The translations under genes were made by a program, and so were the position numbers. The notes under the pieces were generated by a model, which saw only the letters and a program-made list of their open reading frames with translations, did not search any database and was not told the DNA's origin. A DNA stretch of 63,599 bases from Streptomyces sp. Je 1-79 (GTDB lineage: Bacteria > Actinomycetota > Actinomycetes > Streptomycetales > Streptomycetaceae), in assembly GCF_025195125.1 (NCBI RefSeq), contig NZ_JAMGSL010000008.1, forward strand, positions 1 to 63,599, read 5' to 3'. Shown piece after piece: positions 60,571-63,599 of the stretch; the first letter of the stretch is position 1; each line of letters starts with the position of its first letter.

Positions 60571-61770
60571 GAGGAAGCGGCGCAGGGCCTCTTCGTACCG
60601 CACCGGATCGGCGTTCCACATCGAGGCGTGCGGCGCTCCGCGGACCGTGTGAAGAGTGACCAGCTCCGGGCGGCGGGAGGCCAGTTCGAGGGAGGGCTCC
60701 CAGGGGGCGATCGTGTCGTCGGGGCCGTGCAGGACGAGCGTCGGCACGCTCAGGGCGGCCGGGTCGGCGGCCTGCGGGAAGAGGTCGCCGTGCAGCCCGG
60801 CCCTGCCCTCCGCCGCGCGGACGGCGAGCGGCAGCAGCGGGCCGGGGACGCGGTGGGCCGCGGCGAGGTTGCGCAGGGTGGCCTCCCGGTCGAGGACCGG
60901 GGAGTCCAGGACGAGGCCGCGGATGACGTCCCGTACACCGGAGCCGGCGGCGGCGCGCAGGGCCATCGTGGCGCCGGGCCCCCAGCCGTACAGGACGACG
61001 TGTTTGGCGCCCTGGCGGACGACGTGGCGCAGGGCGGCGTCGACATCCCGCCACTCGGAGTCGCCGAGGTGGCCGAAGCCGTCCGGGGGCGGGGGCGCGC
61101 CCTCGTCCCCCCGGTAGGAGAGGCAGAGGACGGGGATCTGCCGGTGGGTGAGGAAGGGAACGAGGTTGAGGGGGTGCCGGCGCGTCGTGCCGATGCCGTG
61201 CAGGGCGATGACCCACGTGGAGCGCGCGCCGGGGACGAGCCAGGCGGGCAGGGAGCCGAGCTCGCCGGGGATCTCGACGTCCTCGTAGGCGACGCCGAGG
61301 GCGCTCCGCGGGGTGCCGCTGTGCAGCTCGGGCGTGAGGCGGACCCGGGCACCCGGCTCCAGCTCTCCGTGCTCGACGCGTTCCAGACGGCGTACGACGG
61401 TGTCCGCGGTGTGCGGGACGCGGTCCAGGACGGGTCCCACGACCGCGTGGACGCCATGGCCCTCGATCCCGTACGTACCGGGGCGCAGGGAGGCGAGGCT
61501 GCGGGTCAGGGTGACCCGGTCGGGGCCCGTGGCGTGCACGGTGAGCCGGGGATCACCGGGCAGGGGCCGGCCGGACGACGCCTTGAGGGCGATGTCGCCT
61601 GCGTACCGGCCGGCCGCGAACACGGCCGCGCCGACACCGATCAGAGTGGTGACGGCCGCTGCCGTCGCTGTAGCCGGGCGCACGCTCCCAGTGTCGACAG
61701 GTCGGGCCCGGGCTGCCACCGGACGGAGCCGCCCGTGGCCGGCCGGATCCGTCCCCCTTCGGAGTGACAT
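60556..61770 (-). CDS. Alpha/beta hydrolase-fold protein lacking the nucleophile Ser
   Basis: 404 residues. N-terminal membrane helix (TATAAAVTTLIGVGAAVFAAG), a beta-rich domain, then an alpha/beta hydrolase domain (WVIALHGIGTTRRHPL, VLCLSYRGDEGAPPPP). The nucleophile elbow is GWGPGA (G264 instead of Ser), while Asp (HGPDDTI) and His (GAPHASMW) remain. Probably a non-hydrolytic or altered-mechanism relative. ATG 61770 has GGGGAGGAG upstream. Confidence 0.85.
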   Translation of the reverse strand: MSLRRGTDPAGHGRLRPVAARARPVDTGSVRPATATAAAVTTLIGVGAAVFAAGRYAGDIALKASSGRPLPGDPRLTVHATGPDRVTLTRSLASLRPGTYGIEGHGVHAVVGPVLDRVPHTADTVVRRLERVEHGELEPGARVRLTPELHSGTPRSALGVAYEDVEIPGELGSLPAWLVPGARSTWVIALHGIGTTRRHPLNLVPFLTHRQIPVLCLSYRGDEGAPPPPDGFGHLGDSEWRDVDAALRHVVRQGAKHVVLYGWGPGATMALRAAAGSGVRDVIRGLVLDSPVLDREATLRNLAAAHRVPGPLLPLAVRAAEGRAGLHGDLFPQAADPAALSVPTLVLHGPDDTIAPWEPSLELASRRPELVTLHTVRGAPHASMWNADPVRYEEALRRFLTPLL

Positions 61771-61966
61771 GGATCTCCTCCCCGGGTCCCCCGGTCGGCT
61801 GACAGTGCCCCCGGCCCGTCCACGGGCTGACACGGGCGGCCGGGGAGGAAGCCACCGGAGTCGCCCATATCCCGTGTGGGTACGGATTACCCGGGGTCGC
61901 ACGGCGCCCACATCGTGGACAGAACGCTCGCCCGCACCGTAAGCGGAATGTCCGGACCCTGATTCG

Positions 61967-62021
61967 GGTCACCACTCCGCCCGACCCAGTTCACCTTCCG
62001 TTCACTCAGGTTGCCTACGTT
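61967..62021 (+). promoter_or_regulatory. PHO box (PhoP-binding direct repeats) upstream of pit
   Basis: Consecutive 11-nt units: GGTCACCACTC (61967), a weak unit (61978), GTTCACCTTCC (61989), GTTCACTCAGG (62000) and TTGCCTACGTT (62011). The fourth matches the Streptomyces PhoP repeat consensus G(G/T)TCAYYYR(G/C)G at every position. It is 37 bp or more upstream of the phosphate transporter start. Confidence 0.85.
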
Positions 62022-62057
62022 CGTCCCGCCACTGACGTCAAACGATTGCCTGGGTAA

Positions 62058-63323
62058 ATGGAACACATCACGCTGCTGCTCGCGATTGTGGTCGTGACAG
62101 CTCTCGTGTTCGATTTCACGAACGGTTTCCACGACACCGCCAACGCGATGGCGACGACCATCTCGACCGGTGCCCTCAAGCCCAAGACGGCGGTGGCCAT
62201 GTCCGCCGTGCTCAACCTGGTCGGTGCCTTCCTGTCGGTCGAGGTCGCCAAGACGATCTCCGGCGGGATCATCAACGAACAGGGCATTCGTACCGAAGTG
62301 ATCTTCGCGGCGCTCGTCGGCGCCATCCTGTGGAACCTGCTGACCTGGCTCCTGGGTCTGCCCTCCAGCTCCTCCCACGCTCTCTTCGGCGGACTCATCG
62401 GCGCGGCCGTCATGTCGGCCGGCTGGTCCGCCGTCAACGGCTCGACCGTGGTCAGCAAGGTCCTCATCCCCGCGATCGCCGCGCCGCTCGTCGCCGGTCT
62501 CGCCGCGATGGCGGCGACGAAGCTGACGTACAAGATCGGCTCCCGGACGGACACGAAGTCCACGGCCAAGGGCTACCGGGCCGGACAGATCGCCTCCGCC
62601 GGTCTCGTCTCCCTCGCGCACGGCACCAACGACGCGCAGAAGACGATGGGTGTCATCACCCTCGCCCTGGTCACCGGCGGCGTCCTCGCCCCCGGCTCCA
62701 ACCCCCCGATGTGGGTCGTCGTCTCCGCCGGTGTCGCGATCGCGCTCGGCACCTACCTCGGCGGCTGGCGCATCATCCGCACCATGGGCAAGGGCCTCAC
62801 CGACCTTCAGCCGCAGCAGGGCTTCGCCGCCCAGACCAGCGCCGCCACGGTCATCCTGGCCTCGTCCAACCTGGGCTTCTCGCTCTCCACCACGCAGTCC
62901 TGCTCCGGCGCAGTCATGGGCGCGGGCCTCGGCCGCAAGGGCGGTGTCGTCCGCTGGTCGACCGCGACCCGGATGTTCGTCGCCTGGGGTCTGACCCTGC
63001 CCGCCGCGGGTCTGGTCGGCGCCGGCGCCGAGTTCCTCACCAAGCAGGGCCCCTGGGGCGTCGCGGCCGTCGCGGTCCTCCTGGTCGCCGGCTCGGCCGT
63101 CATCTGGGCGCTCTCGCGCCGCAAGCCCGTCGACCACCACAACGTGACCGCCGACGAGATCGACGACGAGCCCGCCGGCGTCGTGACCACCGCGATGGCC
63201 GCCGTGGCCCCGCCCGCGCCCGCCGGTGCCTACGCCGCCGTCGCGGACGAGGACCTCAAGACCACCATCCCCTCGCCGGCTCCCACGGACCCGGCAGCCC
63301 CCGCCGCTCCGGCCGCGGTGTAA
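62058..63323 (+). CDS. pit: Inorganic phosphate transporter (PiT family)
   Basis: 421 residues. PiT-family repeats: FDFTNGFHDTANAMATTISTGAL near the N terminus and LVSLAHGTNDAQKTMGVITLAL in the second half (PD001131-type signature). About ten membrane helices and a cytoplasmic acidic/Pro-Ala-rich tail. Metal-phosphate:proton symport is the family activity. PHO boxes upstream indicate PhoP control. No ribosome site before ATG 62058. Confidence 0.95.
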   Translation: MEHITLLLAIVVVTALVFDFTNGFHDTANAMATTISTGALKPKTAVAMSAVLNLVGAFLSVEVAKTISGGIINEQGIRTEVIFAALVGAILWNLLTWLLGLPSSSSHALFGGLIGAAVMSAGWSAVNGSTVVSKVLIPAIAAPLVAGLAAMAATKLTYKIGSRTDTKSTAKGYRAGQIASAGLVSLAHGTNDAQKTMGVITLALVTGGVLAPGSNPPMWVVVSAGVAIALGTYLGGWRIIRTMGKGLTDLQPQQGFAAQTSAATVILASSNLGFSLSTTQSCSGAVMGAGLGRKGGVVRWSTATRMFVAWGLTLPAAGLVGAGAEFLTKQGPWGVAAVAVLLVAGSAVIWALSRRKPVDHHNVTADEIDDEPAGVVTTAMAAVAPPAPAGAYAAVADEDLKTTIPSPAPTDPAAPAAPAAV

Positions 63324-63335
63324 GGAACCAACGAC

Positions 63336-63557
63336 ATGAAGATCGACTGGGCAGCTCTCGGCTCCGTCTTCGGAGTCAGCCTCGTGGCGACCGTGGCCCT
63401 CGTGGGCCTGTTCACCCTCGGCATCGTCGGCCTCTCCAAGCAGGAGCAGGCCGCCGCCCAGGGAGGCTCCGCCACCCTGGCGCGCACCGGCGCGTACGCC
63501 TGCTTCGCGCTGTGCGCGGCGGCCGTCGCGTACGGCATCTATCTGATCGTCGTCTGA
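63336..63557 (+). CDS. Small membrane protein following pit
   Basis: 73 residues with two membrane helices (SLVATVALVGLFTLGIVGL and GAYACFALCAAAVAYGIYLIVV). 12 bp after the pit stop, so probably co-transcribed. Conserved pit neighbour in Streptomyces; role in transport unknown. The remaining 42 bp end in a G/C homopolymer, likely a contig edge. Confidence 0.8.
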   Translation: MKIDWAALGSVFGVSLVATVALVGLFTLGIVGLSKQEQAAAQGGSATLARTGAYACFALCAAAVAYGIYLIVV

Positions 63558-63599
63558 CGACGGTCCCGCTTCACCGGCCGGGGGGGGGGGCGCCCCCCC

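Overview
This is a high-GC actinobacterial chromosome segment, almost certainly Streptomyces. Genus-level markers are a chaplin, an Spo0M-type sporulation protein, the fabG-fabI pair, TldD/TldE, tandem Asp23 proteins with AmaP, DUF3099, DUF485-ActP, the SGM_5486-type microprotein, a GH15 enzyme and PHO-box direct repeats. The window opens inside the 5' leader of a leftward rRNA operon whose 16S gene lies off the left edge. No tRNA, IS element, prophage or CRISPR array is visible. Most of the window looks like core chromosome.

Layout. 1-551: rrn leader and promoter region. 552-7577: DNA repair glycosylase, Spo0M, PEBP protein, HNH nuclease, TauE exporter, NfeD-SPFH membrane pair, ABC ATPase, conserved hypothetical. 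7665-13052: chaplin, GAF histidine kinase/NarL regulator pair, SDR-QueA-like pair, secreted transglycosylase. 13126-22740: dual-FHA ABC transporter, serB, SixA-type phosphatase, CynX/NimT transporter with divergent GntR regulator, fabG-fabI. 22926-28701: tldD-tldE, tyrS and small membrane or metal-binding proteins. 28684-37779: moaA, acetate permease pair, secreted subtilase, CoA-transferase, alcohol dehydrogenase, lysoplasmalogenase and sterol-desaturase-like protein. 38024-43010: an uncharacterised catabolic operon (acetoacetate-decarboxylase-like protein, SDR, two amidohydrolase-2 paralogues) facing its TetR regulator across a strong palindromic operator. 43162-47160: a large RING-finger protein with a TerD-like segment, then a DnaQ-type exonuclease with a BRCT-like tail and a Cys-rich small protein. 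47230-54885: SURF1, GH15, an SDR with a degenerate active site, a five-gene Asp23/AmaP envelope-stress operon and its divergent partner, and an enoyl-CoA hydratase. 55005-63557: small HTH protein, ABC-F ATPase, zinc metallopeptidase, VOC protein, conserved hypothetical, alpha/beta hydrolase lacking the usual nucleophile, and a phosphate transporter with PHO boxes.

Most unusual features. (1) Several genes carry tandem partial copies of their own 3' end, including the stop-codon region, immediately downstream: tldD, the SDR at 49870, the enoyl-CoA hydratase, the 58908 hypothetical and the alpha/beta hydrolase. At tldD the duplication has created a 29-codon ORF coupled by ATGA overlaps to both neighbours. 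(2) The RING protein has a textbook C3HC4 zinc-ligand pattern plus a TerD-like segment and sits beside a nuclease and a metallothionein-like protein. (3) The decarboxylase/SDR/amidohydrolase operon with its TGTAACTGTGTTACA operator looks like an undescribed degradation route. All functional statements rest on motif and family recognition by eye; no database search was run.
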